Assembly: GCA_036924285.1 (NCBI GenBank)
Contig: JAYKYS010000014.1
Location: 2,542,001-2,606,000 of the forward strand
Source: Asterella californica
Taxonomy: Eukaryota; Streptophyta; Marchantiopsida; Marchantiales; Aytoniaceae
Length of the DNA stretch: 64,000 nucleotides
Direction of reading: 5' to 3'
A program made the translations under genes and the position numbers. The notes beneath the pieces were generated by a model, which worked only from the letters and a program-made list of their open reading frames with translations, made no database searches and was not told where the DNA came from. Positions 45,573 through 56,862 of this stretch are shown here, one piece after another (position 1 is the stretch's first letter; every line of letters starts with the position of its first letter).

Positions 45573-48406
45573 GTCCCCCTCAAGCTCATATCAATATCCT
45601 TAACACCTAGACATAATCTGAAAATATCAAATTTATCTCTAGGTAAAGCTTTAGTGAATATATCAGCAACTTGTTCACCTGTAGGTACATATCTTAGATT
45701 TATCTCTCCAGCCAATACTTTTTCTCGAATAAAGTGATAATGAACCTCTATATGCTTGGTCCTAGCATGGAAAACAGGATTAGAAGCAAGTTTAATACTG
45801 CTGATATTGTCTGTGTGTAAAACAACAGGGTCAGAAAATTCCACACCCATATCTTTCAGTAAGGTGTGAAGCCAAACGGATTCGCAAGTAGCATTAGTGG
45901 CACCTCTGTATTCTGCTTCAGTCGATGACAAAGCAACTGTAGGTTGCTTCTTCGACTGCCAGCTAACAGCAGAGTCTCCAAGGCTGAAGACAAAACCTGA
46001 CGTAGATCTTCTATCTTGAGCACTTCCTGCCCAGTCTGCATCAGTAAAACCATGTAACAAGAGAGGACCACCCGCTGCGTAGTGAAGTCCATACTGGATT
46101 GTGAACTTCACGTATCGTAGAATCCGTCGAACCGCATCAAGATGAGGTTTCCTAGGTGCCTGCATGAACTGACTAACTAGGCCTACAGCATAACTTAGAT
46201 CAGGTCTAGTAATGGTCAAGTAGATCAGGCTGCCAACGATCTGTCTATAAAAATTAGGATCTGCTAATAGCTCACCATCCTCAGCATTCAACTTCAGAGA
46301 AGACGCAAGAGGAGTAGAGATAGGCTTACAAGCTGTCATCCCAAACTGTTCTAGCTTATTCAGAGCATACTGTCTCTGTAACAGCCATGTATCACCTCCA
46401 TCCTTGATGAACTCAATAGCTAGAAAGTACTTCAGCTCATCTAGATCTTTCATATCAAACTCTCCTTTCAGCTGATCTTTCACCTGCTTGATAAGGCTCT
46501 TAGAGGTACCAGTGATAACAAGATCATCTACATAGATGATGATCAGTACTGTGTTATCATCGACCTGCAAAGAGTACAATGAGGAGTCTGAACTACAAAG
46601 ACGGAAGCCAAGCAATAGTAGAAACGAGTTAATCTTGGCATTCCAAGTTCTTGGAGCTTGTTTAAGCCCATACAAGGACTTCTGGAGTCTACAAACTTTA
46701 TTTGGATACCTCTGGTCTTCGTATCCAGGGGGTTGCACCATGTAGACCTCCTCTTGCAGATCTCCGTTCAAGAAAGCATTATTGAAGTCCATTTGATGCA
46801 GTTGCCACCCTTTACTTGTAGCCAATGCCACAAGGGTGCGTATGGAAGCCATCTTGGCTACCGGACTGAAGGTTTCCTCAAAGTCAAGACCATACTGCTG
46901 CGCATATCCTTTAGCCACAAGTCTCGCCTTATGCCTGTGGACTGAACCATCCGAATTTCTCTTGACCTTGTAAACCCATCTACAACCAATAGCTTTCTTA
47001 CCATAAGGTAAATCAACCAGCTCCCAAGTCTGCTGATTTTGCAAAGCTGAAAGCTCAACTTGCATGGCTTCCACCCATTTTGCCTGATGCATCGCCTCCT
47101 CAAGAGAATTCGGTTCCTGCTCATGTACGACATTCACCATGTAGGCATGGTGTTCAGCCAAGAAACCTTCACACTGAAAACGTTGGACATGATGTCTCGC
47201 TCTGGTGGACCTTCGCAGATCAGATTGACCTGATGGTCCAACTTCAGATCCCTGATTTGGCTGAGAGCTGCTGACGTGGTCGTCAAAAGCATGCACAATA
47301 TCTGCACTGCGCTGCTCATTGATCATCTGCTGCAACACTGGAGAGCTGTTGGAATGTACAACCTGTGTAGGTTGAACAACAAGTGGAGGGACCTGAACCG
47401 TAGGTACATCAACTACAGGGACTTGGCCAGACCAAGGAGATCTCATGCGCATTGGATGAAATACAGCACTACCACTACTTGAACTAGTGGCTTGAGTGGT
47501 TGTAGAACCAACCTGAACTGGTTGGATAGAAGATAGAACAGGTGAAACAGCAATAGACCCTGACGTTGTCTGATACCAAGATAACAACTCATCAAAAACA
47601 ACATCTCTACTGATGAGAAGTCTCCTCGAAGTTGGGATATAACATCTATATCCCTTCGTATCAGAAGCATAGCCTAAGAAGATACACTTCTCAGCTCTCG
47701 GGTCCAGCTTGCTGCACCTTTCATCTGGTACATGTACAAAACAGATAGAACCGAACACTTTGAGACATGAGAGGTCTGGTTTCTTGCCTACCAATACCTC
47801 ATAGGGGGTCTTCTTATGTACCGCTGCAGTTGGTGCACGGTTCATGAGGTACACAGCACAGGCAACAGCTTCCGCCCAATAACACTTAGGCATAGACTTC
47901 TCGTTCAACATTGCACGTGCTGACTCCGCAATGTGTCTGTTCTTCCTCTCTGCTACACCATTCTGTTGCGGACTGTAGCTGCACGTGACCTCTCTTTTGA
48001 TCCCATGCTCTTGCAAAAAAGTGTCAAAGTGACGAGAGATGAACTCGCCTCCTCCATCCGAACGGAGCCATAGGATGCAATGGTTGTACTGCTTCTCAAC
48101 TAGGATCTTGAATGTTTGAAACACAGCAAAGACGTCTGACTTGGCCTTGAGGAAGTAGACCCAAGTAAATCGCGAGAAGTCATCTATGAATGAGACGAAG
48201 TACTGAGAACCATTCAAGCTTGCTTGAGATGCAGTCCATACATCAGAATGTATCAACTCCAACACCTTGGAAGCTCTAGTGCCCTGATGACGAAATGGTT
48301 GTCTAGCCTGCTTGCCAAACTGACAAGCTTCACAAATCTGAGATGGGATAGGAGATGTGAACTTAGGAAGACCTGTAACTAACTCTGACGTAGGTAAGGT
48401 CTTCAC
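45542..48406 (-). CDS. Copia Pol: integrase, reverse transcriptase, RNase H
   Basis: 954 codons are open without interruption from a GTG at 48406. The integrase zinc part ends with CEACQFGKQARQPF, and the catalytic core has HSDVWT, DDFSRFTWVYF and PQQNGVAERKNRH. The reverse transcriptase has FNNAFLNGDLQEEVYM and the catalytic YVDDLVITG. RNase H has DADWAGS, SSTEAEY and HTDN...HARTKHIEVHYHFIRE. In Ty1/copia elements these are normally one polyprotein with gag. Here the frame is shifted relative to the upstream gag-protease ORF, which ends at 48403, so no usual start codon precedes this part. The stop lies about 30 bases inside the 3' LTR, so the polypurine tract is translated. Confidence 0.95.
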   Translation of the reverse strand: MKTLPTSELVTGLPKFTSPIPSQICEACQFGKQARQPFRHQGTRASKVLELIHSDVWTASQASLNGSQYFVSFIDDFSRFTWVYFLKAKSDVFAVFQTFKILVEKQYNHCILWLRSDGGGEFISRHFDTFLQEHGIKREVTCSYSPQQNGVAERKNRHIAESARAMLNEKSMPKCYWAEAVACAVYLMNRAPTAAVHKKTPYEVLVGKKPDLSCLKVFGSICFVHVPDERCSKLDPRAEKCIFLGYASDTKGYRCYIPTSRRLLISRDVVFDELLSWYQTTSGSIAVSPVLSSIQPVQVGSTTTQATSSSSGSAVFHPMRMRSPWSGQVPVVDVPTVQVPPLVVQPTQVVHSNSSPVLQQMINEQRSADIVHAFDDHVSSSQPNQGSEVGPSGQSDLRRSTRARHHVQRFQCEGFLAEHHAYMVNVVHEQEPNSLEEAMHQAKWVEAMQVELSALQNQQTWELVDLPYGKKAIGCRWVYKVKRNSDGSVHRHKARLVAKGYAQQYGLDFEETFSPVAKMASIRTLVALATSKGWQLHQMDFNNAFLNGDLQEEVYMVQPPGYEDQRYPNKVCRLQKSLYGLKQAPRTWNAKINSFLLLLGFRLCSSDSSLYSLQVDDNTVLIIIYVDDLVITGTSKSLIKQVKDQLKGEFDMKDLDELKYFLAIEFIKDGGDTWLLQRQYALNKLEQFGMTACKPISTPLASSLKLNAEDGELLADPNFYRQIVGSLIYLTITRPDLSYAVGLVSQFMQAPRKPHLDAVRRILRYVKFTIQYGLHYAAGGPLLLHGFTDADWAGSAQDRRSTSGFVFSLGDSAVSWQSKKQPTVALSSTEAEYRGATNATCESVWLHTLLKDMGVEFSDPVVLHTDNISSIKLASNPVFHARTKHIEVHYHFIREKVLAGEINLRYVPTGEQVADIFTKALPRDKFDIFRLCLGVKDIDMSLRGTVDMRSKTSS
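45573..45583 (-). promoter_or_regulatory. Polypurine tract
   Basis: On the minus strand ttgagggggac directly precedes the 3' LTR. This is the expected site for plus-strand DNA priming. Confidence 0.8.
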
Positions 48407-49791
48407 CTATGACCTACTCTCTTATGCCACATCTCCAAATCTGAGACTCCAGAGGTATGAACAAACATCGCAGCTTGAAGTTGAGGTTGAACAGCATCCA
48501 ATTTGAACAACCTTCCTACTCTTGACCCTCTGGCAACTACATTGTTATCACTGGTTTCAACAATACATCCCTTGCTGTTGAACCGAACTTGATAACCTTG
48601 CTCCACCATCTGACCTACTGAGACTAGATTCCTAGTAATGGTGGGCACGTATAGTACATCTCCCAAAGCAGAAATGTTTGAAGATGCAACAGATAGAGGA
48701 ACTGTACCCATATGTGTAATGTTGTGCTGGGTATCATCACCAGTATAGACTATTGCTGGTGTCTTCAGTGGCTCCTTCTGACTGAACCATTCACCATGTG
48801 CTGTCATATGGTTCGAAGCTCCAGAATCAATAAACCACTCATCAGCAGGTTTGCTCATGGAACCCATGACATGTGCCATCGTTAGAAGACTGCCATCTGA
48901 AAAAGGTTCCTCTGTCGACACATAGTTTTGCTGTGGAAGCTTACCAGACCTGATGTCTGCTTGCCTCTTGAAGCAGGTCTTGATCACATGACCTTTGGTT
49001 TTGCAGTATGCACAAAACCGCTGCTCACCCCCGCCTTTAGCTTGATATTGCTGATGGTCAGGTCGAAAGTTCTGTTGCTGCTGAGAGAACTGACCCCGAC
49101 CAGAAGAACCAAATCGGTTCTTATCTCTACCACCGAAGCTCTTTCCTCGTCCTCTGCCTCTACCTCCAGCAAAGAAAGCTTGCTCTTGTGATGAAGCAGA
49201 ACCACCATTGCCCTGAAGACGAATCTCTTCTGACACTAACATAGGAATCAACTCATCGAACTTGGGAAAAGTATCCCTGACAGCAATGAAAGTCTCGAAA
49301 GGTTTGTACTCTTTCCCAAGACCATTGATGGTGTGTAGGATGAGATCATCATCCTCGACTTTCACCCCTATGCTGTTAAGCTGCTCAACTAGACCTCGCA
49401 CTTGATAAACATAATCTGTAATGCTCAATGAACCCTTCTTAACATCTAAGAGTTGCTGCTTGAGTTGTAACTTACGAGCTTTGGTAGATGTCTGGAAAAC
49501 ATTAGCTAGTGCATCCCAGACCTCTTGGGGGGTATCAACAGACTGTATGTAACCAAACATGGAAGGTGAGACACACAAAGAAAGATAATGCACAGCTTGA
49601 CAAGCTCGTTTGTTCCATGCATCAACATCAGGATCTGTATCAACTCCAACGGGTTTCGCATCTGTCCCTGTGACCAAGCCAAACAGGCTTTGACCTTTCA
49701 AGAAGGCGGACATGCGATACTTCCATATGGAGTAGTTGTTTTTGTCTAAAGGTTCACCGGTAATGGCTGAAAACGTATCTATTCTACTCAT
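48403..49791 (-). CDS. Copia Gag and protease
   Basis: 462 codons from ATG 49791. The N-terminal capsid part is of the UBN2/copia gag type (NYSIWKYRMSAFLKGQ, and TKARKLQLKQQLLDVKKG further on). A Gly/Arg-rich stretch precedes one zinc knuckle (CAYCKTKGHVIKTCF). The aspartic protease active site is WFIDSGASNHMT, and a GAG-pre-integrase segment ends WHKRVGHR before a stop. The reading then continues in another frame at 48406. An indel of a base or two at the junction is the simplest cause. Programmed frameshifting is less likely because copia elements usually have a single ORF. Confidence 0.95.
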   Translation of the reverse strand: MSRIDTFSAITGEPLDKNNYSIWKYRMSAFLKGQSLFGLVTGTDAKPVGVDTDPDVDAWNKRACQAVHYLSLCVSPSMFGYIQSVDTPQEVWDALANVFQTSTKARKLQLKQQLLDVKKGSLSITDYVYQVRGLVEQLNSIGVKVEDDDLILHTINGLGKEYKPFETFIAVRDTFPKFDELIPMLVSEEIRLQGNGGSASSQEQAFFAGGRGRGRGKSFGGRDKNRFGSSGRGQFSQQQQNFRPDHQQYQAKGGGEQRFCAYCKTKGHVIKTCFKRQADIRSGKLPQQNYVSTEEPFSDGSLLTMAHVMGSMSKPADEWFIDSGASNHMTAHGEWFSQKEPLKTPAIVYTGDDTQHNITHMGTVPLSVASSNISALGDVLYVPTITRNLVSVGQMVEQGYQVRFNSKGCIVETSDNNVVARGSRVGRLFKLDAVQPQLQAAMFVHTSGVSDLEMWHKRVGHR

Positions 49792-50248
49792 GATGGATTA
49801 GACGTAAGAAACGAAGATACAGACAGTGTCTATGAACAGATCAGAATTTCACACAGTGATAGAAATGTTGATTCTAGGGTTATATAGATGTAGGTCTAAA
49901 CGTAGGTCTGTGTGACACAAACACAGTCCGTTCTGGCTAAAAATGAATAGAAGACCCTAAAAAATGCAGTCAAAGCTTGTTGACTGACTAGGATTGTGAA
50001 AACTCTTACAACAAACACACAACAAACACAGCAGAGGGACAATTCGAAAATTCAAAACCTGTCACCAACGCTGTCATTCCTTGCTGCACCAGCAAAACTG
50101 ATGTCTGGATCTTCGAAAGTAGCTCCAAACAGCAAGGACGCCTATTAGAGTTTCGCCTCCAGAGAAATCTCCATGTGCAAAAATTGCAGCACCTCCACTT
50201 GCAATCTGAGTCCTCAATATGTTTCCAATCTCTAATTCCTTCACTCAA

Positions 50249-50260
50249 GCTCTGATACCA
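50249..50260 (-). promoter_or_regulatory. Primer-binding site (initiator tRNA-Met)
   Basis: On the minus strand tggtatcagagc abuts the 5' LTR. It is complementary to the 3' end of initiator tRNA-Met, the usual copia primer. Confidence 0.92.
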
Positions 50261-50571
50261 TGTTATGATGTATGGCAGCAAGAACACAATTCATAGCACC
50301 ACTCCAACAGGGGAGGAAAACCTTCAAACAAGGAAGGAGGCTCTCGCAGCCTTCACAAGAGGAAAAAGAAGGAACAGAGTATCACTAAAGAGACTTATTG
50401 GGGGCAGAGCCCCTTCTCAATATATAGGGAGACTCAAGAGACTTTTGGGGCTGGGTCTCCGTAACATAGTTGTGTACAAAGTCTTACAGGACTTGTGTAC
50501 GAAGTCTTACAGGACTTGGTGTACAAAGTCTTACAAGACTTCATGAGCTTGTCTTACTCCGCATGTCAACA
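50261..50571 (-). repeat. 5' LTR of the copia element
   Basis: 311 bp, identical to 45262-45572 except at two positions. Within it gtacaaagtcttacaggact-type 21-bp units are repeated three times near the outer end (50472-50540). As the 5' LTR it should contain the promoter; tatata lies near 50420 on either strand. Confidence 0.95.
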
Positions 50572-50576
50572 TGGAG

Positions 50577-51417
50577 AAGATAAGATAGATGAGACTGCTT
50601 CCAACATAACGACAGATTCGCTGAATGATATTCTGGTCACTGAAAGAACCAACATACGGTATAAATCATGGGAAGCGCCTGCTTCTCTCTGAGAAAAAAT
50701 TCAAAACCACCGAAAGATATGGAGGTCGGGCAAACGCAATCAAGGATGAATTTTTGGGTTGAGGAACCTTAGAGAGGAAGGTCGTTAAACAATTTATCAT
50801 TACGTAGTGGGAACACAGAACCAACCTCAGAACTACGAACGTAGTTTCTCAATCGATAGTTCCTGCCTAGAAGTATTCCAAACTTCCACTAGAAGTGCCC
50901 TTCTCCGTGCAGTTTTCGCACCACCATCTTCCAAACTGAGGTATTTCACTCTGTAAAGTTGAAACAGCTCACTGTATCTATCGTTAAAGTGGGGCGCAAG
51001 AGCACTTCGCAGAAGACCAAGTCTCTGAGAATATAGAATTTATCTCACACAACAGAATGCTACCAGCCTATTAGAACTGATAACAGATCAGCCTGTTAAA
51101 ACTAATCAGAAGGAGAACTGAACAGAAATATTCCGAAATGATATGTGCATAGCTTTACTTAGACTTCAGAACTGGTACAGACAGAAAGAGCCTCAGTCTC
51201 ATACTACTCTACAGGGAATGTGGGTTAATATACTAATGATACATAACTGCTGTCACCTCAAAGTGACTTACCTAACTGCTTTCACAGTGCTTCTCACGTC
51301 ACAAGTCATGTCACAACTTACCTCCTCCTTTTTGTTTTCTTTTTTCCTTTTACCTTCCGCAGAGTTTAGATGTGATCTCTAATGATATTTAACAAAGACT
51401 CCATGCTTCTTTCCCAG
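50577..51417. other. Right flank of copia element; 3' flank of ROCO relic
   Basis: No gene seen. It probably includes the former 3' untranslated region of the ROCO gene on the minus strand. Confidence 0.4.
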
Positions 51418-54372
51418 TCATATTTCCGTTCCTTCTTCTAACGAAACTATATTTTTATCTGTATGGATGGTTTCCACTGCATCACTCGCCATCGCCACCG
51501 CCACGAGTGCTCCTACCTGGAGGCTGCCCAATTCCGGAACAGCTTCTCCTAATTTTTGCAACCCTGCCTTTACAAGATAATAGAGCATTCTGGAAGAACG
51601 GTGAGAGATCCATCGCAACCATTCCATGTTCTTCTTTTCTAGACACAGTTCCAAGCCAGGTTGATCCGTGACAATGTGAGATCCCGCCTTGGACTGGCAC
51701 ATCAGATGCAACCGGACAGGTGTCCCTAGACGCATCGCCGCAGTGAGCTTGTGTAAAATGCTGATGTTCTCAAACTTCAAGTAAGGTCGTTTTGGAGGTC
51801 TCCGAGGACTCTGCGTATCCAATCATTTTATCTACTTGAGACATAAAACTGCTCCTTGAAGACCGAAGTTGCTGGTGTAAGGTGATGATTTGGTCCAACT
51901 TCTTTTCAATTCGGTCAAGTGTAGCGTCCTTAAGGTCGATCCTTCCGTGGATTCTGTCTTCCTCACCATGTAGAATCCTTTCCATTCTAAAAGAATGACA
52001 GGCAGTGCTTGTTGATGAAGAAGACTGATCTCCACCTTTCGGAGCTCTGCTCGACGTAACAACCCCTGGAAAACCCTTGAAAGATGACCGGTCTTGCTCC
52101 ATTTCCGCACTCATCTCCTTCGAACTCTGATCCAACAGTTTCAACTTCTGTTGATGTTTACCCAGAACTTTGTTTGTCACACTCGCCACTTCTCCCTCCG
52201 GCAAGAGTTCCTTAGCAAGTTCAAAGTTACCAGCCAGGTAACCGGGAATTCCAGGCCAATGATGTTCATAATTCAAGAAAGAACTACTATTCTCACTACT
52301 AGACGACTCGAGCTTCATCTTTTCCAAGTGCTCTATGAGGTAATCCTCGAAACTCCCCTTCAACTTTTCGATCAGAATAGCTTGATTGTCTCCTCGATGT
52401 ACCAAAGGAACGAGCTTCTCTACACACTTCGTCCGTAGGACTCCAACCACCAGAGCTATGCCGGGACAGCCTGAAACCACTTGCGAAATATTGACTACTC
52501 TATGTACACTACCGGGTTATATATAGTTGCGACTGTGTTAAATGGAGAGATCTGAAGATTCATAGCTGAACAAGATCTTCAGTTTTGTAGTACAAACTGT
52601 AATATATTTTTCCTTCTGTTATCATTATCATCCCTGCGTAGGAGAGTTATCTCCCATCCTCGTCTGGCTCTCACACGAACTTATTATCCCAACATATGTC
52701 GATGTACTAACCTTAAGATACTGATCCTTTCAGCTGAGATAAAACCGAAAGGGAAGGAGACTGTGCATTGAAAATACCTGAAAGCGTGGGTATAACGCAG
52801 CAGTCATCGACATTCTTGTTGGATTCTCACATTCCACGCGGAAGCCAACGAACTGTTGATTGCTTTCTGGTGAAGAACTCCGTGAGAGGGATTCGATTCC
52901 TATGCGTGCCCTCTGTCCACTGTGAAGACCTCTGAAGCTGGCGTCTTGACAAACTAATGTAGGTACGTAGTATCGAGGTTCACTGTCTACTTTATAACAA
53001 CGGTCGAGGTGAATCAAGAGTTCTTCCAAAAATATATTATCCAACTCTCTAAGCTCGGGGTGGTTGCGTAGGAAGGACGAAAGAAGAACTTGCATATCGC
53101 TAGTGCTAAAAAAACCAGTTCTACTGGAAAAGACAGCTTGTCCTGGCTTCTGAACTGCATCATTGTTCACTTGAAAATTATGCCCCATTGTTATCAGCTC
53201 ACCCAAAAACACTCTAGTGAGCCAGTTCGGATCAACAATGATCCGGTCTAAACTGGGGATGACTATGATACTTCCCGTATCATGTAGATGGGAAGCAATA
53301 GCCTTGAAGACCTCCAACGCGCTCGGAGTTTCATAATCCGGATTCAGAGATCTAATGACATCGTCTTTCAATCTGTTGAAGCAAAACCTGTAGAACTCTT
53401 TGGAATGCCAAACAGGACGACATGTTATATCGTTGGTCCGCTCTGCTAGTATAGAACTCATATCCGAGCAGACTTTGGGAACGGAAGGAATCTTGTCTCT
53501 TAACAAATCTCTGAAGACCTTCAAGATAAACTGTTTTAAGGGACTCACTTCTGTATCCTGACGAGCATCCACTTGATACAAGTTTTCGGCCCCGCAGACG
53601 TCTACTATGTTCTTAAACTCTTCTCTAAGTTCCGTGATTATCCTCCTAGCCCAGCTGACATCAAGGTTCTTAACCTTGTCGACATGCGTGATCACAATCA
53701 GCAAGTTGGGAAGCATCCTCCCCTTGATTTTCGTATTCGATGCAATGAATCGCAACCATTCTACTAGTTCTGTTTTGAAACGCTGATCTAGATGTCCTGT
53801 GATACAATCACTTTTCGTATCATACAGACTAAACACGAACAGGAAAATGGAGGTGTGATCAGTTGGAGGAAACAGAATATCTTGAAGGCTCCGGAAGATC
53901 CACTGCCCGGCTAAGTCCCAGACTGCAATTTGCATCTCTTGGTCGTCTTTGAGCAGTTCGACTTCAATCCCTTGCGTTATTTGTAAGTTAGCCTTAGCCC
54001 ATGCGAACCAGCTAGTTCCAGTAATCATGATACGCCGAAGCCTTGTTTTGCCTACACGAGACAAGTGAAGACTATATTTTGATATGGATTTCTCGTCTAG
54101 CTGTATATCTCAATCATCACGTGTTTTTCACATATTCGAAAGGAAAGGAATTGAATTAACTTACTGTTGAAAAACGTTACCTGCATAGGGGGAGCCACAA
54201 AGAAATAGTAGGCCTCTTTTTGGTGGTGAAAGACAAAAGATCTTTTAACTTCTTCATGGACTTGCTTTGCTTCCCTTGCCATTGAAATCTTTTCCTCTTC
54301 CTCAACAACTTGTACAATGAATGTGCACATGTGCAAAGTGTCGAATCTATATATGATAAAACACACATGCAC
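51418..54372 (-). pseudogene. Broken ROCO (Roc-COR) GTPase gene
   Basis: The main part, 52730-54064, is open for about 440 codons. The Roc GTPase has the tail of the P-loop (VGKTRLR), the switch-II motif DLAGQ and a THVDK specificity motif. The COR domain follows (VIPSLDRIIVDPNWL...). Downstream pieces are 51770-52480 (GVLRTKCVEKLVP and a helical region) and 51418-51822 (RPYLKFENISILHKLTA...), which resemble the C-terminus of bryophyte ROCO-type proteins. An upstream piece at 54182-54372 ends YYFFVAPPMQ. Breaks are: the first half of the P-loop is absent, intron phases do not match at two junctions, sequence between COR and the next piece is replaced by non-coding DNA (52508-52694), and the last two frames are shifted near 51800. 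ROCO proteins are signalling GTPases; this copy looks non-functional. Confidence 0.8.
52508..52694 (-). mobile_element. Possible small insertion in the ROCO gene
   Basis: On the minus strand the stretch starts tgttgggataataagttcg, like an LTR, and is flanked by tatgt on both sides (52503-52507 and 52695-52699). The other end (…tagtgt) is not a canonical CA. It sits exactly where ROCO coding sequence is missing. It could be a solo LTR or a chance direct repeat. Confidence 0.35.
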
Positions 54373-54379
54373 CTAGAAA

Positions 54380-56862
54380 TCATCTCATCTCAGTAACTGA
54401 TCCACATGTCTCTTTCATCTTTTGAATGACATCAACCTTGTTTGGATAAGGTTTCAGACCATAAGATCCACATAAGTGCCTCATAATTAATACCTCATGT
54501 TCTTCAAATATAGACTTTGCTCCAGATAAAGTCAAATGAACTTTTTCCGGTCGACTCGATATCAATATATTATCACAGTCAGCTATGTGATAAGCAACAA
54601 ACTTACGGCACCTCTTCCGATCAATTATCTCATTCTTCTCTTCCTCAGCACATCTTTTGATCGACACATCATCAAAGAATGACATAGTTTTGTCAAGAAT
54701 GAAATCCTTCAAAACTTTATTCATACTATTCGAATTGGTATCACCTTGTGACAAGGTGCACATCCTTAGTAACCCTAAAGGTGTACTCATTGTAGTCAAG
54801 TCTCTAGTCAAGTCTTTACTCAAGAGGATAATTGAAACTGATCATACTCTGAATATAAATCTCTCATTGAATAGATAGCACGACCAGCAAAAGCCTCTCC
54901 AAACTCATCTACAATAGGTCCTATATCCATATTCTTGATAGTCACTTTGTTAACTGGTTGCATATCCTAAATGAATCTCAAGTCTCCACTCTTCTTTAGA
55001 ACAGTAAACCATCTACTCGAGTAGGGAGCTATAGATGGTTCCAAGATATCACATCCTAATCTTCTCATTGAGCACGTCTATCAGCTTTGATAGATGAGCT
55101 CTAGGTACAAGGATATGACGTAGATTCAAGACACATGCGGTATAATAAAGATTACCATAGGTGCAACTACACTTGGATCCACACATCTTACTTCATGTGA
55201 CTCAAACGCAAACGTCTTATCATGCATAGATAGCATCTCCCTAAAGCTCTTCTTCTCTTGCTCAGTAGGAAATTCATCACCTCCAATCTCCTGTTCCTTC
55301 CATGTTGCTTTTGTGAACTGGTGCCTAATTCTTCTTGAGTCTGTGAGTGTCGGTTGTTGTGCAGCTTGCTCCATTTTCTGATTGTAGTCGAGTGGTAAAG
55401 ACAAAGCCACTGGTTCAACTTTCTTTGCCATTGACTTGTACTTGGTCTCCACATACACCACTTGTCGATCTATAAACTTATCAATTACATCATAAAGCTC
55501 TTTGGAGCTCACTCTCACCACTCTATCTATATTATCTATAGAGCTTTCTAATATAGATTTCAATCTCCTTATAGTACCTACCAAATATTGTCTTCAAACA
55601 CTCCAGATATGTATTCATCTCTCGCTAACTCTCCACTATCCTGCAAAGAATGTTGTACATACTTCACATATTGACTCTCAAACCTCTTTAGATTCTCAAC
55701 CTTCCTATAACATACTGATCCACAAAAAGCTAGTGGATAAAGCTTCATGCTCTATGAGATCAGGCGAGAATCCTATCTCTACTGTACCATTGAAGTCTCG
55801 CTCTTCAATGATACTCTGCCAAAACCACTAGACTCTCTAAATTCTTGAGTAATCTTAGGTAGTGGATGGCCTCTCAAGCTATCACGAGTCTCATCATGTT
55901 CTACAGCAACGGTAAAATTTTGAACGGTTCTTCTGTCATGTCTACTACGTATCCTACCATAGACTGAACCATCATCCATAACCCGTGTCTCCATTCTAAT
56001 AGCAGTAATGTAAGGTTGCTTTAGAATGATAAGATACGTCGACATATTTTGTACAAAAAATTCTGAACATCACTGATGTCACCCACAATTATCTTCATGT
56101 TGGGACAAGCACCATAGAGTTCTCTCCTCTGGTTGTTGGTAGCACGGATAAGCAATCCATGGTCGGTGTCTATGGACCACCTCTCACGCTTGTACAGCTC
56201 CTTAGACATTAGATTAATCTTTGAGTCGCGATCAATCAATGCTACCACAGGTTCCTCTAGATCTCTCAACTTCACTAAGATCTCTATGGTTGCTCTTGCC
56301 CAAAGATTGTGAGAATAATGACTCTTCTGTGATGCTTCCATCTCATCTTCAAACCTCACGTGCTGATACAATCTTCTCTCTGATACTTAAGAGCAGTAAC
56401 GAATAATCTCATCTTCTGACAATTTGATCCCTAGAGCGCTAAGCGTAGCTGCTTCATCTAAAATCTGACGTTTCCTCTTGATAACATCTATGATAACCTC
56501 ATGGAATTCATGCTTTGCTATCCTAAGAATCTCACCCGAAGTAAACTCAACCTTCCCATTCAAGATTCGATTCTCTAACACTTGCTTCAAGTCTGTAGCA
56601 ATCTCAGTGTTAGACTGAAGTTTATATGCAGATGTCTTATCCTTCTCCTTGCTTTTCTCCTTTTCCTTTGGTGTTGTAGGTGGTACATCCTCCATAGTCT
56701 CCTCCCGAGTAGATGTTGCCTCTTGTCTTGTCTCTGGTCTAGCCCTTTCACTCCTTGTGGCCGGCGTTTGGCTGTAGAAGCCTCACCTGCATTCTCCTTT
56801 TTGCGTTTTTCTTCTAGTATAGCCTCATGATGACTCCGTGCAACATAAGCATGCACTGACAT
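54380..56862 (-). mobile_element. Decayed Ty3/gypsy element, gag to RNase H
   Basis: Pieces are in order on the minus strand. A charged gag-like segment lies at 56587-56862, and a DUF4100-like helical segment at 56387-56695. A retropepsin-like part at 56021-56371 has ALIDRDSKINLMSKELY, where the active-site triad usually DHG/DTG-like reads DRD. Pre-reverse-transcriptase sequence lies at 55779-56045 and 55126-55584 (RCVDPSVVAPMVIF). Reverse transcriptase remnants lie at about 54830-55060 (APYSS-like, then broken), and the end of the reverse transcriptase to connection at 54380-54823 (HLCGSYGLKPYPNKVDVIQKMK). Integrase and LTRs are absent. Frames change several times, so the element is dead. 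I recall this architecture from moss gypsy elements. Its lower end abuts the ROCO relic. Confidence 0.8.

Larger units (their letters stand above)
45262..50571 (-). mobile_element. Complete Ty1/copia LTR retrotransposon
   Basis: A 5310-bp element is transcribed from the minus strand. It has 311-bp LTRs (45262-45572 and 50261-50571) that differ at only two positions. The 5-bp duplication tggag flanks it (45257-45261 and 50572-50576). A 12-base match to initiator tRNA-Met, tggtatcagagc, lies directly inside the 5' LTR, and a ttgagggggac polypurine tract lies inside the 3' LTR. Gag and pol follow in the copia order (protease, integrase, reverse transcriptase, RNase H). The intact target duplication and near-identical LTRs mean recent insertion. 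A single frame break between gag-protease and integrase may disable it. Confidence 0.97.
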
